This document shows positions 33,788 through 43,155 of a stretch of 58,218 nt of DNA, piece by piece. A model generated the notes under the pieces. It worked only from the letters and a program-made list of their open reading frames with translations, was not told the DNA's origin and did not search any database. The stretch comes from JBFXAN01 sp050184225 (lineage in GTDB: Bacteria; Chloroflexota; Dehalococcoidia; CAUJGQ01): NCBI GenBank assembly GCA_050184225.1, contig JBFXAN010000022.1:1-58218 (forward strand). Reading direction: 5' to 3'. The translations under genes and the position numbers were made by a program. The stretch's first letter is position 1. Each line of letters begins with the position of its first letter.

Positions 33788-35047
33788 TCATATCTTCGCG
33801 GCAGCCGAATCCACTCCACGGCGGCCGGCGGGTGATCGTGCCACCACCACGCCGGCGCACGCGACCAATATGCATGCTCCTGCGAGAGCGCCGGTGATCG
33901 ATGTCGCCTGCGCGAGGACGCTCAACGCGACCCCGGAGAGAATTGCACCGAAGTACTCGACCTGGGCGAGGAACGATTGCACCGTCGCCCGCACGTCACT
34001 GGTGGTGCGGCTGTTGACCCAGATCGCGCCGACGGCACGGGTAATCGTCTGCGCAATGCCGGCGACCAGGAGCACGCCCACGCTCGCGATGACGGTGTCG
34101 GGCGCAACGGTCAGCAGGAGCACGCCAATTGCGCCGATCCCACACGCCGCCGCATAGGCGCGCCGCGCGACGCCCGCGCCGGCGATGCGCGCCTCGACGA
34201 TGCGGAGCGCGAGCGCGCCGGCCACAAACGTGACGATCCCAAGCCCCGTGAACCACACGATCGGATCTGGTCGATGCGGGAAGCCCAGATCGATCAGTTG
34301 CTTCGGATACAACCGCCCGAACGCAACCGCGGCCCCGTTCACCAGGAACGTCGCGGCGAACACGACCAGGATCTCGCGATCGCAGCGCGCGAGAACGACC
34401 CCACGCCGGAGGATCGTCGTCGCCTGCCGCATGTGCTGCGCGCGGGTTGGGGTGAAGTGCCGTTCGGTGAACCGCGTCACGACATACAGACCGAGCAGTG
34501 CCATCATGCCGCCGGCGATCGCCATCGCCGTGCTGCGGTCGGTGCCCCAAGCGAGCGCGCCGAAACCCAGCATGCCGCCGGCCGCGCCGATCTGCTGCCA
34601 GCGCGCCTGTGCCGTCAACACCGCCGCCGTGCGTGCCGGCTGGTTGATCTCATCGGTGACCCACGCGACATCAGCACCGCTCGCGAAGGTCCAGGCGATC
34701 CCCCACAACATCTGCGTCGCGACCAGCACCGGGAAGGCCGTGACCAGTCCGGTGACTACCATGCTGGTGCCCACCAGGATGTGAAAGATCACGAGCGACC
34801 ACTTGCGGCTGATCGTGTCGGCGATGACGCCGGCAGGGATCTCGAACACCAGCGAAACGACCCCTTGAGCGACGCCGATGAAGACGAGCTGAAACGGCGA
34901 CAGACCAGCGTCGACCACCAGATAGAGGCTGGTCACCAGCCAGTAGCCGCGATGCAAGGCCGCCCGCGACGACGACCAGCGTAGGAAGATCGTTGCGATA
35001 TCGGTTCCGGGTGCGGCGTGATCTGGCCGCCGTCTGTTCGCGTCCAT
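33788..35047 (-). CDS. MFS transporter (2)
   Basis: Protein of 419 residues with about 12 membrane helices. The loop VFEIPAGVIADTISRKWSLV (split here as FEIPAGVIADTISRK) is the conserved motif between helices 2 and 3 of this drug-efflux-like branch. The N-terminus has the TIFLRWSSSRAALHRGYWLV start common in this group. It lies 53 bases behind the TetM-like gene on the same strand and just before a methyltransferase gene, consistent with efflux of a drug-like compound. Substrate unknown. Confidence 0.88.
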   Translation of the reverse strand: MDANRRRPDHAAPGTDIATIFLRWSSSRAALHRGYWLVTSLYLVVDAGLSPFQLVFIGVAQGVVSLVFEIPAGVIADTISRKWSLVIFHILVGTSMVVTGLVTAFPVLVATQMLWGIAWTFASGADVAWVTDEINQPARTAAVLTAQARWQQIGAAGGMLGFGALAWGTDRSTAMAIAGGMMALLGLYVVTRFTERHFTPTRAQHMRQATTILRRGVVLARCDREILVVFAATFLVNGAAVAFGRLYPKQLIDLGFPHRPDPIVWFTGLGIVTFVAGALALRIVEARIAGAGVARRAYAAACGIGAIGVLLLTVAPDTVIASVGVLLVAGIAQTITRAVGAIWVNSRTTSDVRATVQSFLAQVEYFGAILSGVALSVLAQATSITGALAGACILVACAGVVVARSPAGRRGVDSAAAKI

Positions 35048-35100
35048 AAATCGCCCGTCTCCGCATCATTCAAGAGTCGGGCTGCACTAACTCCTGCCAG

Positions 35101-37089
35101 CTACACCCGCCGCAGGACGTGCAGCAGATATTCCTTGCGGTTGATCGGGTTGTGGTCCGTGCGCGGCCGGAGAGGGATTGTCCCACCGACTGCCTGATAG
35201 CATTCAAAGGCGGATTCGAGCACACCCTCGCCACGGCTCAGCCCCGGCAGCAGTTGCTGCAGTTCGTGCACGTGCGCCGCCGGCATCTCGCCCTCCAGCA
35301 CGTACGACGAACCCCGCATGTCCTGGGTCTGCGGAACGGCGCGCAGCCGCGCGAGCACGGGCGCCGCCACGCCGAACGTGTCTGCCGGGATCTCGAGATG
35401 AAAGCGGTGCAACGGTTCGTACACTGTGGTGCCCGCCTGTTCCAACGCGCTCATCACCACCAGCGGCGTCAGGCCACGGAAATCGGCGCCGGTACTCGAC
35501 ATGCTCTTGCTAAAACCTTGATGGGCGTGGCTCTGTCGCGGGTAGTAACCGGTGTGCGTCATCGTGATGATGCAATCGGCGACCTGCCAGCCGTAGATCC
35601 CCTGGCGCAGCGTTTGGTGAATGGTGTCCTCGACCGCCCCGAAGAACGCCGGCGGCATCGTCCCGTGGACCTCAATCGCCAGGCGGAACTGCACGCCACT
35701 GTTGATCGGACCCGGCTCGATCAGCAATCCGACCGTTGCGAGGAACGGGTTCGGCTCCTCGCGAATGATCTCGACGGCGGCGCCGATGCCGTTCGGCCGC
35801 TCGATGCAGATCGTCGTCGTCTCGCGGAAATCGACGTCGATACCAAAGTCAGTCGCCAGCGTCTCTTGAATGACCTCCTTCTGCACCTCGCCGTAAAGCG
35901 ATACGTACGTCTCCTGCCGCACATCATCCTGCCGCACGTTGATCAGCGGATCCTGCTCGGCGAGCCGGTCAAGCGCCACGCGGAGCGCGCCCTTATCGCC
36001 GAGACGGCGGGGCACGATCACCGTCTCCAACGTCGGCGGGGCAAAGTAGTGGCGCGCCGAGTCCGTTCGCGAGTCGCCGATCGCGTCGCCGATCCGGATA
36101 TCGCCCAAGCCCCACAGCTTGCCGATCTGCCCCGCGACGACCGACTCACGCCTGACGGCGGCGCCGCGCTCGAACACGCCGATTGCCGTCACCTTGCGCT
36201 CGTCCTCGCCGCGGAAATGGAACCGATCCCGTGTTCGTACGACGCCCGAGAACATCCGTACGTACGCGATCTTCTCCCCCGCCGGACCGCGTTCGACCTT
36301 GAAGACGGTGCCCGAAACGGGGCCATCGCCGTCGCCTTCAGCAGCAGGCAGCAACTCGGTGATCCCGGCAATCAGTACATCCACACCCACACCCGTGATC
36401 GCCGAGCCAAAGAACACCGGATGCACCAGCGCCCGCCTGGTCTGCGCTGCAAGTTCATCAAAGAGTTGGCAGTACGAAACGGCCGACTCATCGTCGACGA
36501 GTGCCGCCAGTAGCGCATCGTCGTGGTCGGCGAGCAGGTCGGCCAACCTGCCGGTAAATGCAGCATCGGCCGCCCCATACGGCGTGAAGCCGGCGGCCCG
36601 CGTGCCCAGGTCGCACGCCGACCCCATCGCGATCACCGCCGGCGTCAGCTTCTCAGCAATCTCCTGCAGGACGCGCTCAGCATCCGCGCCGCCACGGTCG
36701 ATCTTGTTGACGAACAGGATGGTAGGAATCTGCAACCGCCGGAGCGTCCGCATCAGCACGCGGCTCTGCGGTTGCACGCCCTCCACGGCGGAGATCACGA
36801 GCACGGCGCCGTCGAGCACGCTCAACGCCCGCTCCACCTCGGCGATGAAATCCGGGTGGCCGGGCGTGTCGATCAGGTTGATCGTGACATCATTGACGAC
36901 GAACGACACGACGGCAGCCTTGATCGTGATGCCGCGTTGCCGTTCCAGTGCAAGGGTATCGGTCTGGGTACTGCCGTCGTCGACGCTGCCGACTTCGTCG
37001 ATCACACCGGCGGTATAGAGTAGCCGTTCGGTGAGGGTTGTTTTACCGGCGTCTACATGCGCCAAAATCCCCAGGTTGAGCGTTCGCAT
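35101..37089 (-). CDS. TetM-family ribosomal protection GTPase-like protein
   Basis: Protein of 662 residues, size and order of TetM/TetO proteins: the GTP-binding loop AHVDAGKTT at residues 10-18, DTPGH and NKID motifs, then EF-G-like domains, with the TetM-like end NPINRKEYLLHVLRRV. Such proteins bind the ribosome and release tetracycline. Some relatives are not resistance genes, so the phenotype is not proved. The ATG at 37089 is preceded by GGAGGACATGGC; a TTG directly before it gives an extra residue. It heads a likely operon with MFS, methyltransferase and APH genes. Confidence 0.88.
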   Translation of the reverse strand: MRTLNLGILAHVDAGKTTLTERLLYTAGVIDEVGSVDDGSTQTDTLALERQRGITIKAAVVSFVVNDVTINLIDTPGHPDFIAEVERALSVLDGAVLVISAVEGVQPQSRVLMRTLRRLQIPTILFVNKIDRGGADAERVLQEIAEKLTPAVIAMGSACDLGTRAAGFTPYGAADAAFTGRLADLLADHDDALLAALVDDESAVSYCQLFDELAAQTRRALVHPVFFGSAITGVGVDVLIAGITELLPAAEGDGDGPVSGTVFKVERGPAGEKIAYVRMFSGVVRTRDRFHFRGEDERKVTAIGVFERGAAVRRESVVAGQIGKLWGLGDIRIGDAIGDSRTDSARHYFAPPTLETVIVPRRLGDKGALRVALDRLAEQDPLINVRQDDVRQETYVSLYGEVQKEVIQETLATDFGIDVDFRETTTICIERPNGIGAAVEIIREEPNPFLATVGLLIEPGPINSGVQFRLAIEVHGTMPPAFFGAVEDTIHQTLRQGIYGWQVADCIITMTHTGYYPRQSHAHQGFSKSMSSTGADFRGLTPLVVMSALEQAGTTVYEPLHRFHLEIPADTFGVAAPVLARLRAVPQTQDMRGSSYVLEGEMPAAHVHELQQLLPGLSRGEGVLESAFECYQAVGGTIPLRPRTDHNPINRKEYLLHVLRRV

Positions 37090-37223
37090 CAAGCGCCATG
37101 TCCTCCGGATAGGTGGTCAGAACCTTCTCGATGGACATGGTTGCTTTCATTTCACTCACCTTGGCCGTTCTCGGCTGTCGTCGCGAGTACAGCACAGGAC
37201 TCCACAGGACGTCAAGTGATGAA

Positions 37224-37250
37224 GAGGGCGCCGATGTCAGCGGCGCCCTC
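37224..37250 (-). promoter_or_regulatory. Perfect 10-bp hairpin in the TetM-like leader
   Basis: GAGGGCGCCG and CGGCGCCCTC pair perfectly around a 7-base loop, about 135 bases upstream of the TetM-like start and on its transcript if it starts before this. A short leader frame beginning at 37273 (MRLVTSAVRAPL...) runs through it. tet(M) and tet(O) are known to be controlled by leader attenuation, so this is a candidate attenuator, though the downstream run is TCTTCATC, not a strict T-tract. Confidence 0.4.
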
Positions 37251-37285
37251 ACTGCACTCGTCACCAGTCTCACAACGTTCGCCCT

Positions 37286-37304
37286 GGGAGGTTAGTGACC
37301 TCCC
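37286..37304 (-). terminator. Hairpin at the stop codon of the secreted-protein gene
   Basis: GGGAGGT and ACCTCCC pair around a TAGTG loop; the stem overlaps the stop codon of the gene ending at 37292. No T-run follows on the minus strand, so it is at most a weak or Rho-assisted terminator. Confidence 0.35.
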
Positions 37305-37870
37305 GTGTGCGACGCGCCGGCGACTGTGTAGTCGTCGCAGGACACAGCGGGATTCCAATCCGCGAAGGTGCCGTGCGGGTTGGGCCGCCACGCCCAGACG
37401 TGCAGCTCATAGAACGGCGGGAGGCCATAGCGGTTCGGGCTGCCGACGTAATTGAAGAGCTGGCCCATCAGCACGGGCGGCGCCTCACTGTGGGCGTGCC
37501 AAGCCTCGGCGACGACGACGTACTCCACCGCGAGCAGCTCATATTGTCCGTTCCGGACCTCGTACAGGAGCGCCTCCGGACGCGTCGCGTCGAGGAGGCC
37601 GTCACCGACCAGAGCGCCGTTGGCGAAGTGGATGCCCATCGCCCCTTCCTCCGGCCCACTCACACAGCCATGGAACAGTCCGTATCCCGCCGCCTTCGCC
37701 GCCTCGACATCTTGAAAGCGCTCTGTCGCGGCGCGGACGGTCGCAACCGCACCGGACGCCGCTCCACTCGTGCCCTGTGCGTCTCCCTGACCGGGCCGCG
37801 CGACGGCGGCCCATACCAGGAGCGGCAGCGCCGCCCCGACGCCCAAGATCAAGACATGTTTGCTCTTCAT
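37292..37870 (-). CDS. Secreted conserved hypothetical protein
   Basis: Protein of 192 residues with an N-terminal signal peptide: MKSKHVLILGVGAALPLLVWAAVA (basic start, then a hydrophobic run to about residue 24; split here as MKSKHVLILGV and GAALPLLVWAAVA). The mature part has YGLFHGCVSGPEEGAMGIHFANG, EYVVVAEAWHAHSE and FYELHVWAWRPNPHGTFADWNP. These resemble a family of secreted proteins of unknown function with conserved His and Trp residues. It is the last of a run after an FAD-oxidase gene. I cannot name a function. Confidence 0.75.
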   Translation of the reverse strand: MKSKHVLILGVGAALPLLVWAAVARPGQGDAQGTSGAASGAVATVRAATERFQDVEAAKAAGYGLFHGCVSGPEEGAMGIHFANGALVGDGLLDATRPEALLYEVRNGQYELLAVEYVVVAEAWHAHSEAPPVLMGQLFNYVGSPNRYGLPPFYELHVWAWRPNPHGTFADWNPAVSCDDYTVAGASHTGGH

Positions 37871-37944
37871 GGTCTGCCCCCATGACTTCCTTTCTGGTCA
37901 TCTGCACCACTACGGTGCGGACCGCCACCCCGTCAGTCGTCGAA

Positions 37945-39309
37945 TCAACCGCTCGGAACGATGTTCTGGTTCAACCGGAACAGGTTGCCAGAGTCATACG
38001 TCGCCTTCAGCGCCGCCAGCCGCTCGTACTTGGCCGGACCATACGCATCGCGCACGCGCTCGGCGCCGTCGCCTACGCCCAGGTAGTTCACGTAGACGCC
38101 GTCCGCGTACGGCCGCATCGCCTCCCACAGGTCCCGTGCCCAGGCGATGTGGCGGTCCGCCTCGGCCGGCTCCGTCCAGCGGGCGATGATCGCCAGGTTG
38201 TAGGCAGCATCGCGCTGATCGAAGGCGGTCGCGTCGTCACTGACGCGGCCCACGGCGCCGCCCATCGGCTCGACGATCACCGCCGTCAGCGGCGAGGTCA
38301 CTCCGGCGAAGCGGTCGAGCATCGCGTCGATCGCGGTGTCCGGCAGACCCGTGAGGAAGTGCGACCGCCAGTACACCTGGAGGCCGTGCGGGAACGCCTC
38401 GTCCAGCATCCGCTGCAGATCGGCATACGCCATCGGCTGGACCGAGTCCGCCAGCGCTGGCGCGAACTCCCGCAGCCGCTTGATCGCCGCTTCACCCTCG
38501 GCGATCGGGCCGCTGTAGCAGACGATCAGCGCGATCACCTTCGCCCCCTCCGGCGTCGTCATCAGCGGCGCGAAGACGGTCAGCCCGTCCGGAGCGGCCG
38601 CCATCACCTCGCGATAGAGGCGGAGCACCTCGCCCGCCCGCTCGACCGGATGGACGATCATCCCGGCCAGCACCTCCGACACCGGGTGCAGCCGGAAAAC
38701 GAACGAAGTCGCGACGCCGAAGTTGCCGCCACCGCCACGCAATCCCCAGAACAGATCCGCGTTTTCTGACTCGCTCGCCGTCACCAGCCGCCCGTCCGCC
38801 GTAACGACCTCGACCGAGAGCAGGTTGTCACAGGCCAGCCCGTACTCCCGCATCAGCCAGCCCAGCCCGCCGCCGAGCGTCAGTCCGGCGACGCCGGTGC
38901 TGGAGATAAGCCCGCCGGTCGTCGCGAGGCCGTGAGCCGCGGTCGCCGCATCGAAGTCGCCCCAGGTCGCGCCGCCCTGCGCCCGTGCGGTCCGCGCGTC
39001 CGGATCGACCGCGACCGCCGTCATCGCTGACAGGTCGATCACGATGCCGCCATCGCAGACGGAGAGTCCCGCCGCGTTGTGTCCACCGCCGCGCACGGCG
39101 AGCGGCAGGCCGGACTCCCGTGCGAAGTTCACCGCGGCGATCACGTCCTCCGGCACTGCCGGCCGGACGATCATCGCCGGGCTGCGGTCGATCATGCCAT
39201 TCCACACCGCCCGCGCCATGTCGTACTCTGCATCGCCTGGGCGGATGAGGGTTCCACGCAGCCGACCTTTGAGGGCCGTCGCCGCGCGTTCGTCAGATGT
39301 CGTCGTCAT
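37945..39309 (-). CDS. FAD-binding oxidoreductase, BBE-type
   Basis: Protein of 454 residues of the PCMH/berberine-bridge family. The FAD motif RGGGHN at 73-78 includes His77, which covalently binds FAD in relatives such as 6-hydroxynicotine oxidase. The FAD domain continues with GLSVCDGGIVIDLS and LTLGGGLGWL; the C-terminal BBE segment ends KATYDSGNLFRLNQNI. A longer frame adds 50 residues with no family support, so I chose the ATG at 39309. It oxidises an alcohol, amine or similar group; the substrate is unknown. Confidence 0.9.
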   Translation of the reverse strand: MTTTSDERAATALKGRLRGTLIRPGDAEYDMARAVWNGMIDRSPAMIVRPAVPEDVIAAVNFARESGLPLAVRGGGHNAAGLSVCDGGIVIDLSAMTAVAVDPDARTARAQGGATWGDFDAATAAHGLATTGGLISSTGVAGLTLGGGLGWLMREYGLACDNLLSVEVVTADGRLVTASESENADLFWGLRGGGGNFGVATSFVFRLHPVSEVLAGMIVHPVERAGEVLRLYREVMAAAPDGLTVFAPLMTTPEGAKVIALIVCYSGPIAEGEAAIKRLREFAPALADSVQPMAYADLQRMLDEAFPHGLQVYWRSHFLTGLPDTAIDAMLDRFAGVTSPLTAVIVEPMGGAVGRVSDDATAFDQRDAAYNLAIIARWTEPAEADRHIAWARDLWEAMRPYADGVYVNYLGVGDGAERVRDAYGPAKYERLAALKATYDSGNLFRLNQNIVPSG

Positions 39310-39486
39310 CGTTGGATTCTCCGTTCGTTGTTGTCCGCGGTTCGTGAGCGCATGCCTCGGATCGCGTTGGTGAAGAGCATGCGCACTTCCCTTCCACCCG
39401 CCGAGGACCGAAACCACGGCCTCACGGACAGTGAATCGCAGCGTCTGTTTCCCCGACATCGGACGAACGTCCCATGTCCGGCGAAA

Positions 39487-41073
39487 TCAGTCCGCGAGGA
39501 GTCCATGTTCCATGGCGAAGAGCGTTGCGGAGACGCGATTGCTGGTGCCGGTCTTGTTGTAGATGTGTTCGAGGTGATGACGGACCGTGTTCTCCGAGAT
39601 CGCCAGCCGCCGGCCGACCTCACGCCTGGTGTGCCCGCGCGCCGCCAGTCGCAGGATCTCGACCTCTCGATCGGTGAGCCCAGCCGGCTGTCTGCTCCGC
39701 GGCGCCGCTTCCACCGTGCGCTCGCCAAGGCACCGCCGCAGCGCGGCGAGCACCGCCGGGTCCAGCGGTTCTTGCTCAAGTTGGCGGAGGGCATCGACAA
39801 TGGAGCACGCGGGGCTTTCCGGGCGGTCGTGCGTGAGCTGATCGAGGCGGTCCGCGACGGCGATGATCCGTGCGCCGAGGCCAATGCCCGACCCGCTTAA
39901 CCCGCGGTAGGCGCCCGACCCATCCATCCGCTCCTGATGCGTGCCGACCATCTCCGCCAGCGGGGCCAGGGCCGGCACCCGCTTCAACACGCGCTCGCCG
40001 TGATACGGATGCAGGCGGTAGGAATCCCGCTCCGCCACGGAGAGCGTGCTCCACGGCCGGTCCAAGATGTACGACGGCACCGCCACCAGACCAAGGTCAT
40101 GCATCAGCCCCGCCCGGCGGATCTGCACAACAGACGCTTCTGTGCAGCCCATCGCTCGGGCAAGCTGTTCGGCAACGGCGCCAACTCGGCGGGAGTGGGC
40201 GGCGATGTAGCGCGACTTGAGATCGATGAAGTCGGCGAAGGCGAGGGCGACATCGTCGATCGTTGCATCCGTCACCGGTGGGAGGGTGGAGAACCCCTCC
40301 AAGTCAAGGACCGTCCGCTGGATGTCGCTCGCTTCCAGATCGGTCCAGAAGGACGGATCAGACGCAAGTCGGAGAAAGGCATCCGCAACGGCCGGGTCAA
40401 ACGCCTGGCCGCGCAGCATGTGTGCCAATTCCACAGCGGCTTCTCGGCCGCTCACACGGTGGAACGGCACGAGGACGAAGGTGGGCAGTACCAGCCGGGC
40501 GACCGGCGGGATCTGCTCCCCGCGCAACCCCTGGGGAGCGCCGCGGCCGTCCCACTGCTCGAACGAATTGTACACTCCGTCTTGCACGTCCTGGGGCATT
40601 CCCAACCGCCCGGCAATCCGCCGCGCGACCACCGCCGTGGTGCTGAACGCTTCGGCGAAGAGCGTGTGCGTGGTGGCCAGAACGCCAATGTAGCGCCATA
40701 GCTTCTCGGTGAGCGGACGGTCCCGGGCGACGAATCGCCGCATCCAGCCGGTGTACGCGCGCAGATCATTCGGGTTGCCGAAGATGATCAGCTCGCGCCG
40801 TGCGACGATTTCGTCGGTTTGCCAAGTCCGCGCAAGCTCAGTGGTCCAGGATGTGCAGCCGGCATCCTTGAGCAGGGCCGCGTAATAGGTTGCCTCGCGC
40901 TCTTCAACGCTCAGGCCAAGGGCGTCCGCCATCCGAACGGCCACATAGCAGGATCGAAGGCTGTCCTCGAGCTGGAGGCCGAAGGCGAGATCGCTGGCGT
41001 GGGCAAAGGCGCAGAGGAGTTGCCCCATGGACACGGGAGGAGGCGTGTGAGGCAATCCAGTCGCCGAGGTCAT
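39487..41073 (-). CDS. HD-GYP/HD-domain protein with LuxR-type HTH
   Basis: Protein of 528 residues. The C-terminal 65 residues are a LuxR-type HTH (LTDREVEILRLAARGHTRREV, then NTVRHHLEHIYNKTG). Before it is an HD-GYP-like domain with HDLG at 325-328, HPYHGERVL at 355-363 and THQERMDGSGAYRGL at 378-392, where the usual HHE is THQE. The N-terminal half has another, degenerate copy with KDAGC and FEQWDGRGAPQGLRGEQIPP, which lacks the HD pair. It may hydrolyse cyclic di-GMP or another cyclic nucleotide, or sense one, and regulate transcription. It is divergent from the ABC exporter pair, with 228 bases between the starts. Confidence 0.85.
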   Translation of the reverse strand: MTSATGLPHTPPPVSMGQLLCAFAHASDLAFGLQLEDSLRSCYVAVRMADALGLSVEEREATYYAALLKDAGCTSWTTELARTWQTDEIVARRELIIFGNPNDLRAYTGWMRRFVARDRPLTEKLWRYIGVLATTHTLFAEAFSTTAVVARRIAGRLGMPQDVQDGVYNSFEQWDGRGAPQGLRGEQIPPVARLVLPTFVLVPFHRVSGREAAVELAHMLRGQAFDPAVADAFLRLASDPSFWTDLEASDIQRTVLDLEGFSTLPPVTDATIDDVALAFADFIDLKSRYIAAHSRRVGAVAEQLARAMGCTEASVVQIRRAGLMHDLGLVAVPSYILDRPWSTLSVAERDSYRLHPYHGERVLKRVPALAPLAEMVGTHQERMDGSGAYRGLSGSGIGLGARIIAVADRLDQLTHDRPESPACSIVDALRQLEQEPLDPAVLAALRRCLGERTVEAAPRSRQPAGLTDREVEILRLAARGHTRREVGRRLAISENTVRHHLEHIYNKTGTSNRVSATLFAMEHGLLAD

Positions 41074-41301
41074 GCACTCCTCCGGGTCTCATGTTCCAGA
41101 TTGAGTCTACTGAGTTTGGAGCTACTATTCGGTGACGTTGGGCGCCGGTGGCATCCGCAGCGAGCCGGCCGCTCGATGGCGATTCGAGTAGCATCGTCTT
41201 ATGTCGCCGGTGCGATCTCCGCGATGCATTGCTCGAACAGGTGTGCTAGTGTGAATCGGCGCATCTCCGTCGTGTGTGATCAATCCCCGCAGGGAGGCAT
41301 T

Positions 41302-43155
41302 GTGGCCCGGCAGGAGTTCAAGATTACCGGGGCGTTCCGTTCCAGCCGCTCGAGCGCGGTGCGCTGGATCGTGTCGCACGTCTTCCGGCACAAGGGCTTC
41401 GTCGCGCTGCTCCTGTCCGCGACGATCCTGGCCAATCTGCTCGGTGCTCTGATCCCAACGCGCACCGGCGCCGCCTTCAACCAGGTGCTGGAAGGCGAGG
41501 CGACCCGGCGCAGCCTACTGATCGTCGCGCTCTCGATCATCGCCATCGTCCTGCTGCGGGCGCTGTTCAACGTCTCCGCGCGCTTCGCGAGCGAGTTTCT
41601 CGCCAACCGGTTCGCACGGGATGCGAGGGACGAGCTCGTCGTCAGCCTTCTGGGAAAGAGCCAGACCTTCCACAACCGCCAGCGCGTGGGCGACATCATG
41701 GCCCGCTCCACCAACGACGTGACGCTCCTGCGGGACATGGTCACGCCGGGTATGGACCTGATCGTCGACTCCACCGTGGCGCTGATCATGCCGCTGATCT
41801 TCATCGGCCTGCTCGACCCGCGCCTCCTGCTGGCGCCGCTCTGCTTCGTCGTCGCCTTCGCGATCGCACTGCGCCTCTACATGCGCCAGATCAGCCCGGT
41901 CGCGCAGGGACTCCGCGCCGGGTTCAGCACGATGAACGCGGGCCTGGCGGAGACGATCGGCGGCATCGACGTGGTCAAGGCCACCGCGCAGGAAGGTCAG
42001 GAGTCGGCAAAGTTCCGGCACAACGCCCGCCACTATCGCGACCTCTGGGTCGAGAACGGCAACATCCAGGCGCGCTACCTGCCGATGCTGCTTCTTTCGA
42101 TCGCCACCGCCGGCGCGCTGCTCCACGGCGTCATCCTCGTGAACCAGGGCGATCTCTCGATCGGCGGGCTGGTCACCTACATCGGCCTGATGTGGCTGCT
42201 CGGCTTCCCCGCCGAAATGGGGATCTGGACCTTCAACCTCGTCGGGCTCGGCATCGTCGCCGCCGGTCGGATCCTTACCGTGATCAACGAGGAGACGGAG
42301 CTGGACGAAAACGAGGGCGGCTGCCACGTCGCGATGCGTGGCGAGATCGTCTTCGAGAACGTCAGCTTCAGCTACAACGGCGCACCCGTGCTCGAGAACG
42401 TCTCCTTCCGGGCGATGCCCGGTCAGACGGTGGCGCTCGTCGGTCAGACCGGCAGCGGCAAGAGCACGCTGACGAAGCTCGTCAACCGGATCTACGACGC
42501 GGACGCGGGCCGCGTGCTCGTCGATGGCGTCGATGTGCGCGACTGGCGCCTCGACGCGCTCCGCTCCCAGATCTCCGCGATCGAGCAGGACATCTTCCTC
42601 TTCTCCCGCTCGATCCGCGAGAACATCACCTTCAGCACCGGAGGTACGTCGGACGCCGCCACCGTCGAGCGCGCCGCCCGCGACGCCCAGGCGCACGAGT
42701 TCATCTCCGGCTTCAAGGACGGCTACGAGACGGTGATCGGCGAGCGCGGCGTTACCCTCTCCGGCGGCCAGCGGCAGCGGATCGCGATCGCCCGCGCCCT
42801 CCTCACCGACCCGCGCATCCTCATCCTCGACGATTCCACCAGCGCGATCGACAGCGCGACCGAGGACGAGATCCAGAAGGCGATCCGCCGCCTGCTCGAA
42901 GGCCGGACGACGCTGCTGATCACCCACCGCCTCTCCCAGATCCGCTGGGCGGACCAGATCCTCGTCCTGCGCAACGGTCGCCTCGTCGACCAGGGCACCC
43001 ACGACGAATTGCTCCGGCGCAGCACGCTCTACCGCCGGATGTTCACCCACTACGACGAAGCGACAATCGGCAATGAACCGTCGGCAGTCGGCAATGGGCA
43101 ATCGGCAATGGGTGCTGCAAGGTTCCACAATGTCCTTCCAGCAGACGACGGGTAG
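41302..43155 (+). CDS. Heterodimeric ABC exporter subunit A (ATPase plus membrane domain)
   Basis: Half-transporter of 617 residues: six-helix membrane domain (to about 330) followed by the ATPase domain. Walker A is GQTGSGKST (about 380), the signature LSGGQRQRIAIAR (about 485) and Walker B ILILDDSTSAID (about 506). The Asp in LDDSTS replaces the catalytic Glu of Walker B, as in heterodimeric exporters with one degenerate ATP site. The GTG start is preceded by AGGGAGG. The last 30 or so residues (from about TIGNEPSAVGNGQSAMG) come from an interspersed palindrome. The partner gene follows 86 bases later. Confidence 0.92.
   Translation: MARQEFKITGAFRSSRSSAVRWIVSHVFRHKGFVALLLSATILANLLGALIPTRTGAAFNQVLEGEATRRSLLIVALSIIAIVLLRALFNVSARFASEFLANRFARDARDELVVSLLGKSQTFHNRQRVGDIMARSTNDVTLLRDMVTPGMDLIVDSTVALIMPLIFIGLLDPRLLLAPLCFVVAFAIALRLYMRQISPVAQGLRAGFSTMNAGLAETIGGIDVVKATAQEGQESAKFRHNARHYRDLWVENGNIQARYLPMLLLSIATAGALLHGVILVNQGDLSIGGLVTYIGLMWLLGFPAEMGIWTFNLVGLGIVAAGRILTVINEETELDENEGGCHVAMRGEIVFENVSFSYNGAPVLENVSFRAMPGQTVALVGQTGSGKSTLTKLVNRIYDADAGRVLVDGVDVRDWRLDALRSQISAIEQDIFLFSRSIRENITFSTGGTSDAATVERAARDAQAHEFISGFKDGYETVIGERGVTLSGGQRQRIAIARALLTDPRILILDDSTSAIDSATEDEIQKAIRRLLEGRTTLLITHRLSQIRWADQILVLRNGRLVDQGTHDELLRRSTLYRRMFTHYDEATIGNEPSAVGNGQSAMGAARFHNVLPADDG

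Noticed and set aside
35119..36513. Plus-strand frame of 464 residues opposite the TetM-like gene
   Set aside because: Arg/Asp/His-rich with no motifs; the minus-strand GTPase is certain.
41228..41251. Promoter TTGCTC with TAGTGT before ABC subunit A
   Set aside because: The spacing is 12 bases, too short for a sigma-70 promoter.
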